64,000 nucleotides of DNA from Pseudoxanthomonas sp. JBR18 (GTDB taxonomy: Bacteria; Pseudomonadota; Gammaproteobacteria; Xanthomonadales; Xanthomonadaceae), in the NCBI RefSeq assembly GCF_028198165.1, contig NZ_CP116339.1:1929001-1993000 (forward strand). The letters run 5' to 3'. The notes beneath the pieces were generated by a model. That model searched no databases, was not told where the DNA came from, and worked only from the letters and a program-made list of their open reading frames with translations. The position numbers were made by a program, and so were the translations under genes. Below are positions 31,492 through 43,330 of this stretch, one piece after another; positions within the stretch are counted from its first letter, which is position 1; each line of letters opens with the position of its first letter.

Positions 31492-32106
31492 TCAGGCGCG
31501 GCGTGTCGCGACTGGGCGCGGGCGCCGGGCCTTCGGCTTGGGTACGACGGGCTGGACGATGTCCATCGCAAAGCCCCACACGCGCTCGAACGGCGCCAGC
31601 GGCGCCATCATCGGCATGGCGCAGGCGCTGAACAGCTTGAGCAGCAGCAGGATGTCGGTGGGCGTCAGGTCGGGACGGCAGCGGCCCTGCGCCACGGTTT
31701 GCTCCACCACCGGGGCGAACACCGTCACCAGTCGCATCATCGCCGCCTCGATCTCGGGCTTGCCGCGTCCCTCGCTCTGCCAGTACTCCACCAGCGGGGC
31801 GTGGATCATCATCCGTTGCAGGACGAAATGCAGCAGCTGGAACAGGGCGTCCGGCGCCTCCTCCAGGCGCGCGGCCTCCTCGGCGATGTCGTCCAGGCCC
31901 CGGTCCAGCAGTGCCAGCACCAGCGTCTGCCGGTCGGGAAAGTTGCGGAACAGCGTGGCCCGGCCGACACCGGCGCGCCGTGACACCAGCTCCAGCGGCG
32001 CCTGCACGCCCAGCTCGGTGAAGACCGCTTCGGCCGCCTGCAGCAGCAGGGCGCGGTTGTGCTCCGCATCGGCGCGGCGCTTGGGCGGGGTGGGCATGGC
32101 ACTCAT
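31492..32106 (-). CDS. TetR-family transcriptional regulator
   Basis: 204 residues from the ATG at 32106 (an ATG three codons on would give 201). N-terminal helix-turn-helix: RALLLQAAEAVFTELGVQAP, then VSRRAGVGRATLFRNFPDRQ. The C-terminal ligand domain is variable. It ends 22 bp from the convergent NmrA-like gene; the regulated genes are not evident. A basic tail (KPKARRPRPVATRRA) is unusual. Confidence 0.9.
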   Translation of the reverse strand: MSAMPTPPKRRADAEHNRALLLQAAEAVFTELGVQAPLELVSRRAGVGRATLFRNFPDRQTLVLALLDRGLDDIAEEAARLEEAPDALFQLLHFVLQRMMIHAPLVEYWQSEGRGKPEIEAAMMRLVTVFAPVVEQTVAQGRCRPDLTPTDILLLLKLFSACAMPMMAPLAPFERVWGFAMDIVQPVVPKPKARRPRPVATRRA

Positions 32107-32172
32107 CGGAAACGGCGGTGCGGTGACCCGGGGCACCTTACCGCCAAACCCCCCCATGCGCTGCCGTGTGGT

Positions 32173-34308
32173 TCAGCCAATCACCCGGGCGAACGGCGGC
32201 AGCGCATCGATGATCTGCCGGCCATAGCGGCGGGTCAGCAGGCGCGAGTCCAGGATCACCACCCGCCCGGTGTCGGTGGAGCTGCGGATCAGGCGCCCGG
32301 CGAACTGGGTGAGCGTGCGCAGCGCGTGGGGGATGGCAATCAGGCTGAAGGCGTTGTGCCCGCGGCTTTCCAGCCATTCGCTCAAGGTCGCGGTTTGCGG
32401 ATCGGTGGGCACCGCGAACGGCACCTGGGTGATGACCACCGTGGTGCAGGCCTCGCCCGGCAGGTCCAGGCCCTCGCCGAACGAGTTCAGGCCGAACAGC
32501 ACCGAGCCCTCGCCCGCGGCGATGCGGCGCAGGTGCTCGCCGATCAGCTGCGACTTGTTGCCTTCGCCCTGGACCAGCACGCGGTTGCGCTGGGTGACCG
32601 GGAGCAGGTCGGCGACCTTTTCCATCTTCCAGCGCGAGGTGAACAGCACCATCGAGCCCTTGCCCCAGTCCAGTTCACGCACCAGGTAGCGGGCGACTTC
32701 CTTCGGGTGGCCTTCGCGGTCGTCCGGCGCGCAGGGGAACTTGGGCACCACCAGCTGCGCCTGGGTGGCCAGGTCGAAGGGCGAGGTCAGGGTGACTGCC
32801 TCGGCGTGCTCGGGCAGGCCGGTGTCGATGGACAGTGCCGTAAAGCCGTTGCCGCCGGTCAGCGTGGCCGAGGTCATCACCACCGAATCGACTTCCTTCC
32901 ACAGCAGCTGGCGCAGCACCTGCGCGGCCGAGACCGGCGAGCAGTGGCAGACCAGATCGCCGTCCTGGGCGCGGGTCAGCCAGCGCGCCATCGGCGGGGC
33001 GCCGTCCGGGTCCTCGCGGCGCCAGCCGGCCCACAGGTCGTACTGGGCCTGCACCATTTCCAGGGCCATGCCCAGGTTGCGCTGCACGCGCTCCTTGGTG
33101 GCGTCTTCCTGCTTGGCCTTGCCGACCAGGGGCGCGGCGGCGGTGACCCAGTTGAGCAGGCTGCGGGTGTCGTCGGCCAGCGCGTCGATGCTGGGCGACC
33201 ACTCCGCCGGCAGGCGGCCGTTGGGCGCGCGCCACTGCGGCTCGCGCTCGGACGGGTCCGGCGTCCACGCGGCTTCCAGCACGTCGTGGAAGGCCTTGAG
33301 CTGGCGGCTGACGTTGACCGCCAGGTCGATGGCATCGTTGGGATGCAGCTGGGCGATGGTCTCCTTGTCGACCATGCGGTAGGTCGCTGCGATCAGCGTC
33401 TGCAGGCGGCTGGTGCGCCGGCTCATGTCGTCCAGCGGCAGCCGCGCGGCGCCCTGGTCAATGGCCACGCCGGCCACGTGGTGGCCTTCGTCCAGGACCA
33501 GCAGCATGTCGGCCGGTGCGGCGATCAGCGGCTGGCCGTTCTCGATGTCGCCCAGCGACAGGGTGGACAGCAGCAGCGCGTGGTTGGTGACCACGATCTG
33601 CGCCTCGCGCACGTTGTTGCGCGCCTTGAGCACCGGGCACTGGCTGGCGTAGGAACACTTACGGCCCGCGCAGCCGGCGGCATTGGTGGTGATGCGCCCG
33701 CGCAGCGCCGGGCTGACCGGCTCCGGGGAGGCGTCCAGGTCGCCGTTCCAGTGGTTGTCAGTGAACAGCTTGGCCAGGCGGCCGGCCAGGGTGGCGTCGG
33801 CCGGGGTCAGCGGGCGGTCGTACAGCGCGCCCTCGTCGCCGAACATGGAATCCTGCGCCGGCGCGCTGCCCTGCAGCTCGGCCACGTTGCGCGTGCACAG
33901 GTAGCGGGTGCGGCCCTTGGCCAGGGCCACGGTGGCCTCGATCCCGGTGGCCTTGAGGAAGGCCGGGATGTCGCGCTCGACCAGCTGCGCCTGCAGGGCC
34001 ACCGTGCCGGTGCTGATGACCAGCTTCTTCTTGGTCGCCAGGGCGATGGGCACGCCCGCGGTGAGATAGCCCAACGATTTGCCCACGCCGGTCGGCGCCT
34101 CGACCACGCCCACCCCGCCGCTGCTGCCCAGCGCGCGCGAGGTCACGCCGATCATCTGGCTCTGCGCCCGGCGAGTGGTGAAGTTGGGGGTGTTCTCGCG
34201 CAGCGCCGCGTAGGTCTCGCGGATGCGCGTCTTCAGCGCCTCGTCGAGGTGCCGTGGCTGCCCCTCGCCCGTGTCCTTGCCTGCTGCTGGGCCGGTGCCA
34301 TCGCTCAT
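32173..34308 (-). CDS. dinG: ATP-dependent DNA helicase DinG (Fe-S, XPD-like)
   Basis: 711 residues. Walker A in VVEAPTGVGKSLGYL, DEAH-type box as LVLDEGHH, motif VI region FAGRLIRSSTDTGRV. The four iron-sulfur cysteines are visible as RYLCTRN and then CAGRKCSYASQC, matching the DinG cluster. The enzyme unwinds 5' to 3', resolving R-loops, G-quadruplexes and stalled replication structures. It follows aroE on the same strand with a 218-bp gap. No LexA box was recognised. Confidence 0.93.
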   Translation of the reverse strand: MSDGTGPAAGKDTGEGQPRHLDEALKTRIRETYAALRENTPNFTTRRAQSQMIGVTSRALGSSGGVGVVEAPTGVGKSLGYLTAGVPIALATKKKLVISTGTVALQAQLVERDIPAFLKATGIEATVALAKGRTRYLCTRNVAELQGSAPAQDSMFGDEGALYDRPLTPADATLAGRLAKLFTDNHWNGDLDASPEPVSPALRGRITTNAAGCAGRKCSYASQCPVLKARNNVREAQIVVTNHALLLSTLSLGDIENGQPLIAAPADMLLVLDEGHHVAGVAIDQGAARLPLDDMSRRTSRLQTLIAATYRMVDKETIAQLHPNDAIDLAVNVSRQLKAFHDVLEAAWTPDPSEREPQWRAPNGRLPAEWSPSIDALADDTRSLLNWVTAAAPLVGKAKQEDATKERVQRNLGMALEMVQAQYDLWAGWRREDPDGAPPMARWLTRAQDGDLVCHCSPVSAAQVLRQLLWKEVDSVVMTSATLTGGNGFTALSIDTGLPEHAEAVTLTSPFDLATQAQLVVPKFPCAPDDREGHPKEVARYLVRELDWGKGSMVLFTSRWKMEKVADLLPVTQRNRVLVQGEGNKSQLIGEHLRRIAAGEGSVLFGLNSFGEGLDLPGEACTTVVITQVPFAVPTDPQTATLSEWLESRGHNAFSLIAIPHALRTLTQFAGRLIRSSTDTGRVVILDSRLLTRRYGRQIIDALPPFARVIG

Positions 34309-34526
34309 GCGGACATTTTCGCATGCGCGTGTCGCGGGGAACGAGATACCGGTTGGAACCTGGTGCTGCTCAGGCTTGGACTGCTCTGGGTCTTGGTTCC
34401 TGGCTCATCGCGCCTGGAACAGGCGCTTTCGTGCGGCCTAGCCGCCCGAAAGCCCTGCTTCTAGCCTGGGCCCAACCTCACAAGACAACGTTCAGGGCGC
34501 AGGCTACGTAATGCCGCCTCAAGCCC

Positions 34527-35366
34527 TCAAGCCGTCGCGGGCTCTGGCGCTCCCTTCCTCAGCTCCGCATACACCGCATCGGTCTGTGGCCGCACGCCGT
34601 GCCAGCGTTCGAAACTCTCGGCCGCCTGCTCCACCAGCATGCCCAGGCCGTCGACGATGGTGCGCAGGCGGGCGGTGCGGGCCCAGGCCAGGAAGGGGAT
34701 CGCCACATCGCCGTAGTTGAGGTCCACCGCCGCGGTCATGTCGCTGCACAGCGCGAACGGCAACGACAAGGGGGCGCTGCCATGACGGCCGGCCGAGGTG
34801 GCGTTGATCACCAGTTCGAAATCGCCGATGTCGGCCAAGTCTTCCCAGTAGCGGGTATGGGCACGACCAGGCTGGCCCAGGGCGTCGGCCAGGGCATCGG
34901 CGCGCTCGGGGCTGCGGTTGACGATGACCAGTTCGCGCACGCCGGCGTCCAGCAGGGCCGGCGCCACGCCGCGCGCGGCGCCGCCGGCGCCGAGCAGCAG
35001 GGTGCGGCGTCCCCGCAGGTCCAGGCCGTGACGCCCGGTCAGGTCACGCACCAGCCCGGCGCCGTCGGTGTTGTCGCCGTACCACTGGCCTTCGTCCAGG
35101 CGCAGGGTGTTGACCGCACCGGCCAGGCGGGCGCGCTCGCTCAGCTGCGCGCAGCGGGCGAAGGCGGCTTCCTTGTGGGGTACGGTGACGTTCGCGCCGC
35201 GTCCGCCGCCGGCGACGAAGGCGTCCAACGCCGCGTCCAACGCCTCCGGCGCGACATCGATCCCGACGTACTCCATCGGGATACCGGTCTGCCTGGCGAA
35301 GGCGGTGTGGATCTGGGGAGAGGGCGACTTGGCCACGGACTGGCCAAACAGGGCGTAGCGACTCAT
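34527..35366 (-). CDS. aroE: Shikimate dehydrogenase (NADP+)
   Basis: 279 residues. Reduces 3-dehydroshikimate to shikimate in aromatic amino-acid synthesis. Substrate site [17 protein letters not shown], catalytic Lys in [10 protein letters not shown], Asp in DNTDGAGL, the glycine-rich loop [11 protein letters not shown] with NADP-selecting NRSPERAD, and the C-terminal [19 protein letters not shown] are all present. It lies just downstream of a small membrane-protein gene and hemB on the same strand. Confidence 0.95.
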   Translation of the reverse strand: MSRYALFGQSVAKSPSPQIHTAFARQTGIPMEYVGIDVAPEALDAALDAFVAGGGRGANVTVPHKEAAFARCAQLSERARLAGAVNTLRLDEGQWYGDNTDGAGLVRDLTGRHGLDLRGRRTLLLGAGGAARGVAPALLDAGVRELVIVNRSPERADALADALGQPGRAHTRYWEDLADIGDFELVINATSAGRHGSAPLSLPFALCSDMTAAVDLNYGDVAIPFLAWARTARLRTIVDGLGMLVEQAAESFERWHGVRPQTDAVYAELRKGAPEPATA

Positions 35367-35433
35367 GCACGAACACTCAGTGGAACACGGAGACCTAGTG
35401 TCCCACGCCGTGCTCGCGCTGGGGTTGGCACGC

Positions 35434-35784
35434 TCAGCGGGCGGCGCGGCCCCGCGCCGCGGCGCGGCTCGCGCGCAGGAAACCGCCGGCCAACAGGCAG
35501 ATGCCGCTCACGGCGATTGCGGTCAGGCCCATCTGGGCCACGCCGAAGAGCATGGCGTTGTGCTGCAGGCTGGCCCCCGAGGCCAGGCTGCGCTGGATCA
35601 GGGTCGACTGGGCCAGCGCCAGGGCCAGCGCCCCGAGCTGCCCCAGCAGCATCAGGGCCGCGCCCCACCGCGCCAGTGAGCGGCCGGGCGCCGGTGGGGC
35701 CACCAGCGCGGCGATCAGCGCAAAGCCGGTGGCGCACACCATCGGCAGGCCCATCAGGGCCTGCAGGATCAGCCCCACGTTCAC
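35434..35784 (-). CDS. Small hypothetical membrane protein
   Basis: 116 residues, about three transmembrane segments ([60 protein letters not shown]) and a basic C-terminal tail. No family recognised. Its start lies 13 bp after the hemB stop on the same strand, so it is probably cotranscribed. Composition and hydrophobic pattern support a real gene. Confidence 0.6.
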   Translation of the reverse strand: MNVGLILQALMGLPMVCATGFALIAALVAPPAPGRSLARWGAALMLLGQLGALALALAQSTLIQRSLASGASLQHNAMLFGVAQMGLTAIAVSGICLLAGGFLRASRAAARGRAAR

Positions 35785-35797
35785 GCGCGCGGTCCGG

Positions 35798-36826
<1,029 letters not shown>

Positions 36827-37030
36827 CTATGCCACGCCCAGTTCGCGATGCCATCGGGATTGACGCGTTGTCGCCTGCGGATGCGATGGAGCCCGGCGCC
36901 GCCGGATCCATCCTCACGCTGCGCTTGCGAATGCCGGCGCACGGTAGCATCCGGCCTGGATTCAGTGCGCCGGGCCGATCATGCCGGCACCGTCCGGCAT
37001 CGTGCCGACCTTCCTGCCTTCAGGTGTGCC

Positions 37031-37498
37031 ATGCGCTTTCGTCTTCCTCTCGCCGCCGTGTTGCTGTTCTCGCTGGCCGCCTGCGCCGGGACCTCCAAGG
37101 TCATGCTGTCCGATCCGCGCCCGCCGGTGGACCCGGCCAGCGTCAGGCTCTACAGCGCCGTGCCGCCGGGCGCGATCCAGATCGCCCAGCTGGAGTCCAA
37201 GAGCGCGGTGGGTTTCGGCACCCAGGGACAGACCGACGCAGTGGTGCGCAGGCTGAAGAACGAGGCCGCCAAGCTGGGTGCCAATGGCGTGGTCCTGATC
37301 GGCGTGGGCGCAGGTGCGCGCTCGCCGGGTGGACTGTCGGTGGGCGGTGGCAGCTACGGCGGCCATGTCGGCGGCGGGATCGGCATCGGAATCCCGACCC
37401 AGCAGAAGCAGGGGGCGGGCGTGGCGATCTACGTCCCACCCGGCACCGCGATTCCCGCCCAGGACGCCGCGCAGCTCCAGCCGCCGCGCAGCGAGTAA
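37031..37498 (+). CDS. Predicted lipoprotein of unknown function
   Basis: 155 residues. Signal peptide with lipobox LAAC at residues 15-18 (LLFSLAACAG), so the mature protein should be lipid-anchored at Cys18. The middle, SAVGFGTQGQTDAVVRRLKN, then EAAKLGANGVVLIGVG, resembles small periplasmic lipoproteins that share an ALGANGVVL motif. A Gly-rich stretch (about 98-120) follows. Divergent from hemB. Confidence 0.75.
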   Translation: MRFRLPLAAVLLFSLAACAGTSKVMLSDPRPPVDPASVRLYSAVPPGAIQIAQLESKSAVGFGTQGQTDAVVRRLKNEAAKLGANGVVLIGVGAGARSPGGLSVGGGSYGGHVGGGIGIGIPTQQKQGAGVAIYVPPGTAIPAQDAAQLQPPRSE

Positions 37499-37564
37499 GG
37501 ACGTCAAACCACAGCTGCACGCGGCGCTAGGCGCGCCGCGTGGGCTGCGCTTGGCCCTGGCCGG

Positions 37565-39355
37565 CTAGGGCTTGGCCTGGCGTGCGGGGACGAACTCGGT
37601 CTTCACCGCCTCGGCCAGCTGGTCCGGCGGCAGCAGGCCCTGGTCGAGCAGGAAGTCGTTGAAGGCCTTCCGGTCGAACTTCGGCCCCAGCGCCAGCTCG
37701 GTCTGCATGCGCAATTCCAGGATGCGGCTGTAGCCGTAGAAGTAGCTGCCGGCCTGGCCAGGTGCGTTGAAGGTGTAGCGGTCCAGCTCCTGCCGGGCCA
37801 TGGCCGGGGAGAGCATGACGTCGTCCTCCAGCACCTGGCGGGCCCGCTCGCGGTCGATCAGGCCCAGGTTGAGCATCGGGTCGAGCATGGCGCGGGCGGC
37901 GCGCAGCAGGCGGAACTGCAGGGCGATCATCTGCCCGTCCAGGGGTTCGTAGGGGACCATCTCGGCTTCGGCGTACAGCGCCCAGCCCTCGACGTTGACC
38001 GAGTTGAAGGCGAACAGCGTGCGCGCCAGCGAGATGCCGCGCTCGACCATCGCCGCGAACTGCAGGTCGTGTCCGGGGCGCCCCTCGTGCGCGGTCAGCG
38101 TCCAGGCCCCCGAGCCGAAGTTGAAGTCGTCGTACTGACTGTCGGCCGCATCTTTGCCCGCGGAGGGATTGCCCACCGGCAGCACGAACTGGCCTTGCTG
38201 GCCGGTGTTGCCCACCAGCGGCGGCGGCAGGTAATGCGGCGCCGGCTGGGCCGCGCTCTCGGCCGCCGAGCCCAGGCGCATCTGCAGCGGGCGCTTGGGC
38301 ACGGTCACGATGTGCTCGCGCTTCATGATCCCGTCGATCTGGTCGATCACCCCGTGGTACTTGGTCTCGAGCTGTTCATTGGGAATGGTGTCGCGCTTGA
38401 GCGCCTTGATCACCGCGCGGTAATCGGTGGCGCCGTCCAGCCCCTTGGCCTTGGCCACCAGCGGGGCCAGCTGCTGCATGGCGGCGCGGGTTTCCATGAA
38501 CTCCACTTGCGCGCGCTGCATGAGCAGCTGCGGATCGATGTCGATGCCGTACTGCTTGAGCTGGAAGGCGTAGAGCTGCGGCGGCAGGCGCGTGTCGGTG
38601 CGCGCCTTGAGCAGGACCGTGGTCCGGGTCCAGTCGTTGTAGGCCTTCAGTTCGCTGGCCATGCGCTCCAGCGCCGCATCGGCGCCGGCGACCTTGTACT
38701 TGGCAAACAGCTCGCGGATGCCTTCGATGTAGGTGTCCACGTTGGAGACCGCGCGCTCGACTTCCAGCTTGGTCGGCTGCAGCAGCTTGGGATCGGACAG
38801 CTTTTCTTCGTAGCGCTGGCGGGCCAGGGTGGTAAATGCGGTCGTCCCCGGCGCCATGCCCACATAGGCCTTGAGCCGGTCCAGCGCTTTGGCCCGGCGC
38901 TCGGGCGGGGTCTGGTCGGAGAGCAGGCCGTTAATCCCATCAAAGACCGCCTGCGGCGCGTCCAGCCACGGCAGCAGGAGCTGTTCGTTGAGCGTGCTGC
39001 CCTCGATGCTCTGGTCGGCGGCGTGGATCAGGATCTGCAGGTCTTGGCGGACATTGGGGTCCTGCTCGGTCGCCAGCTTGGCCTGCAGGGCGGTCTTGGC
39101 CCGCTTGAGGGCGGCGCGGTAGCGCGCCGGGTTGTCCGGGCCCAGGTCGGTGACTTTTTCGTCATAGCCCGGGACGCCGAAGAAGCTGGCCATTTCCGGC
39201 TGGAACGGGGCCTGGGCATCAAGCAGGATCTGCGCGTCCTGGTTGCTGCGGGCGACCCAGGCGGGCGCAGTGGCGTCGGGCTTGGCCTGCTGGGCCAGCG
39301 TCGGCAAGGGGGCCGTTAGGGCCAGGGCAAGGGCAAGCACCAGGGGTTTGATCAC
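37565..39355 (-). CDS. DUF885 family secreted metallopeptidase-like protein
   Basis: 596 residues with a signal peptide (LALALALTAPLPTLAQQA). A long helical body, typical of DUF885, carries the zinc-binding motif TAHEGRPGHDLQ (HExxxxH-type) followed by VNVEGWALYAEAEM, which supplies the third ligand Glu, and a C-terminal QAGSYFYGYSRI. Such proteins resemble M3/M32-like peptidases and are common in xanthomonads, probably in the periplasm. Substrate unknown. Confidence 0.88.
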   Translation of the reverse strand: MIKPLVLALALALTAPLPTLAQQAKPDATAPAWVARSNQDAQILLDAQAPFQPEMASFFGVPGYDEKVTDLGPDNPARYRAALKRAKTALQAKLATEQDPNVRQDLQILIHAADQSIEGSTLNEQLLLPWLDAPQAVFDGINGLLSDQTPPERRAKALDRLKAYVGMAPGTTAFTTLARQRYEEKLSDPKLLQPTKLEVERAVSNVDTYIEGIRELFAKYKVAGADAALERMASELKAYNDWTRTTVLLKARTDTRLPPQLYAFQLKQYGIDIDPQLLMQRAQVEFMETRAAMQQLAPLVAKAKGLDGATDYRAVIKALKRDTIPNEQLETKYHGVIDQIDGIMKREHIVTVPKRPLQMRLGSAAESAAQPAPHYLPPPLVGNTGQQGQFVLPVGNPSAGKDAADSQYDDFNFGSGAWTLTAHEGRPGHDLQFAAMVERGISLARTLFAFNSVNVEGWALYAEAEMVPYEPLDGQMIALQFRLLRAARAMLDPMLNLGLIDRERARQVLEDDVMLSPAMARQELDRYTFNAPGQAGSYFYGYSRILELRMQTELALGPKFDRKAFNDFLLDQGLLPPDQLAEAVKTEFVPARQAKP

Positions 39356-39601
39356 GGGAGCATCCAGGCAGCGGTGAAGGTGCCGCGACCCTACGCATCC
39401 AGGCTCGCGTCGGCAATGCGGCGAAGGTCATGCCCTGGCCGTTGCACCAGCCAGGCCTCGGCGGCGGACGCTTCGGCCGGTTCGCCGCGTGCTGGGGGCA
39501 GCCGCGTTTCCCGTTATCCCGCCTTGCCAGGGCAATACCTGTGCAGGGCGTGTGGCCGCCTGCTGGTCACAGGCACCGAGCGGCGGCTGCGCGGCATTGA
39601 C

Positions 39602-39781
39602 TCAATCTGTGGTCGTGAAGGCGGGTGGCGACGGTGCTTCGCGTCGCGCGGGCACGCCGAGCGTGGTGCTCATCAGGACGCGCAAGGCTTCGAGCTGGCG
39701 CGCCTGTTGCTGCAGGTACCAACGGCGTTGCTGTGGATCCAGCGACGCCAGGAAATCCGATTCATGGGTGATGGGCTGCAT
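39602..39781 (-). CDS. Small protein, 59 residues
   Basis: ATG at 39781 (minus), stop at 39602. The product begins MQPITHESDFLASLDPQQRR and continues WYLQQQARQLEALRVLMSTT, ending in a Pro/Thr-rich tail. It has a natural residue balance with high third-position G+C, unlike the Arg-rich reading of the opposite strand. One amphipathic Gln/Leu-rich helix (about residues 17-41) is predicted by eye. It lies 83 bp after the S9 peptidase gene in the same direction and may be cotranscribed. No clear ribosome site is seen and no family is recognised. Confidence 0.55.
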   Translation of the reverse strand: MQPITHESDFLASLDPQQRRWYLQQQARQLEALRVLMSTTLGVPARREAPSPPAFTTTD

Positions 39782-39864
39782 GGAGCGTTCGCGTGGACGC
39801 CGACACGCGGCGGGCCACGCAGGGGACCATCTGGCCGTCGCAGCGTCTGCGACTGGCGGACACC

Positions 39865-42225
<2,361 letters not shown>

Positions 42226-42921
42226 CTACCTGGCCGGCTGGCCGAACATGTGCCGGCGCTGTTCTTCGGTTAGCGGCTGGCCCAGGTCAGGATTGACCTG
42301 CGGCCCCAGCGCGTAGGCCTTGGCCGTGGCCGGGCGCGCGGTGATCGCATCGAACCAGCGCTGCACATTCGGGAAATCGGCCAGGTCCATTTTCTGCTTG
42401 GCGTGCGGGACGATCCACGGATAGGCGGCCATGTCGGCGATCGAGTACGCCCCGCCGGCGATGAAGTCACGCCCGTCCAGGCGCTTATCCAGCACCCCAT
42501 ACAGGCGCCGGGTCTCGTTGGTATAGCGGTCCTGCGCGTAGGGGATCTTCTCCGGCGCGTACTGGTTGAAGTGGTGGTTCTGGCCGAGCATCGGGCCCAG
42601 CCCGGCGACCTGCCAGAACAGCCATTCCAGCACCTCGACGCGCGCGCGCGGCCCGGTTGGAAGGAACTGCCCGGTCTTCTCGGCCAGGTACAGCAGGATC
42701 GCGCCGGACTCGAACACCGTCTGCGGCGCCCCGCCATCGGCCGGCGCATGGTCGACCAGGGCCGGCATCTTGTTGTTGGGCGAAATGGACAGGTAGTCGG
42801 CGGTGAACTGGTCCCCCTTGCCGATGTCCACCGGCTTGATCGTGTAGTCCAGTCCGGCTTCTTCCAGGAACAGGGTGATCTTGTGGCCATTGGGGGTCGG
42901 CCAGTAGTAAAGGTCGAACAT
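42226..42921 (-). CDS. Nu-class glutathione S-transferase / disulfide-bond oxidoreductase (YfcG/YghU-like)
   Basis: 231 residues from the ATG at 42921. The start MFDLYYWPTPNGHKITLFLE is almost the signature of YfcG/YghU, with the Thr-Pro-Asn that binds two glutathiones. Further: KMPALVDHAP, the cis-Pro, VFESGAILLYLAEKTG, and FIAGGAYSIADMAAYPWI with the N-capping box. These enzymes reduce disulfides and peroxides with glutathione in the cytoplasm. It stands alone, divergent from the TonB receptor gene. Confidence 0.92.
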   Translation of the reverse strand: MFDLYYWPTPNGHKITLFLEEAGLDYTIKPVDIGKGDQFTADYLSISPNNKMPALVDHAPADGGAPQTVFESGAILLYLAEKTGQFLPTGPRARVEVLEWLFWQVAGLGPMLGQNHHFNQYAPEKIPYAQDRYTNETRRLYGVLDKRLDGRDFIAGGAYSIADMAAYPWIVPHAKQKMDLADFPNVQRWFDAITARPATAKAYALGPQVNPDLGQPLTEEQRRHMFGQPAR

Positions 42922-43330
42922 ACGTGCTCCGGTCTGCGGGAAGGGCACGCCGGGCCAGGGCAGGCCGCGTGCGCGATTGCCCGCCAGCATACGAAGAGGT
43001 GTGCGCAGATTGCGTGCAGCCGTGGCTCCACGGACGCGAGGGCAAGGAAAATCTCACGAAATTTTTGCGTTTATGTAACCGGTTTCTCACGTAGACCGCC
43101 TACCACGCGCGCATGCGCCAACCCGCATGGTGGCGGGCTTTGGCGCAATTGCCCCGACGCACGATGAGCAAAATGTGCGGCCCGCCGCACATTTGTCCTT
43201 GTTGCAGTGCGGTGTGACAACGCTGTCATGCTCTGCAATAACTGCGCCCGCTTAAGGCTGAGGCGCTTGTGCACCGGGCCATAAGAACGACCACACCAGT
43301 TCGAAAATTTCCCTGGGGAGGGCTAGCTCG
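42922..43330. other. Divergent promoter region before the TonB receptor
   Basis: 409 bp without a gene. It holds the palindrome TGACAACGCTGTCA (43215-43228) and a promoter-like sequence over it: GTGACA (43214-43219), a 17-bp gap, then AATAAC (43237-43242) preceded by TG as in an extended -10. A GGGGAGGG ribosome site lies near 43314-43321. Confidence 0.55.
43215..43228. promoter_or_regulatory. NagR-type operator TGACAACGCTGTCA
   Basis: TGACA and TGTCA flank ACGC. From memory, the LacI-family repressor NagR of Shewanella and xanthomonads binds AATGACARCGYTGTCATT; the 14-base core here fits it exactly. It overlaps the presumed -35 of the TonB-receptor gene cluster, 103 bp before the start codon, a position suited to repression. 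Confidence 0.65.
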
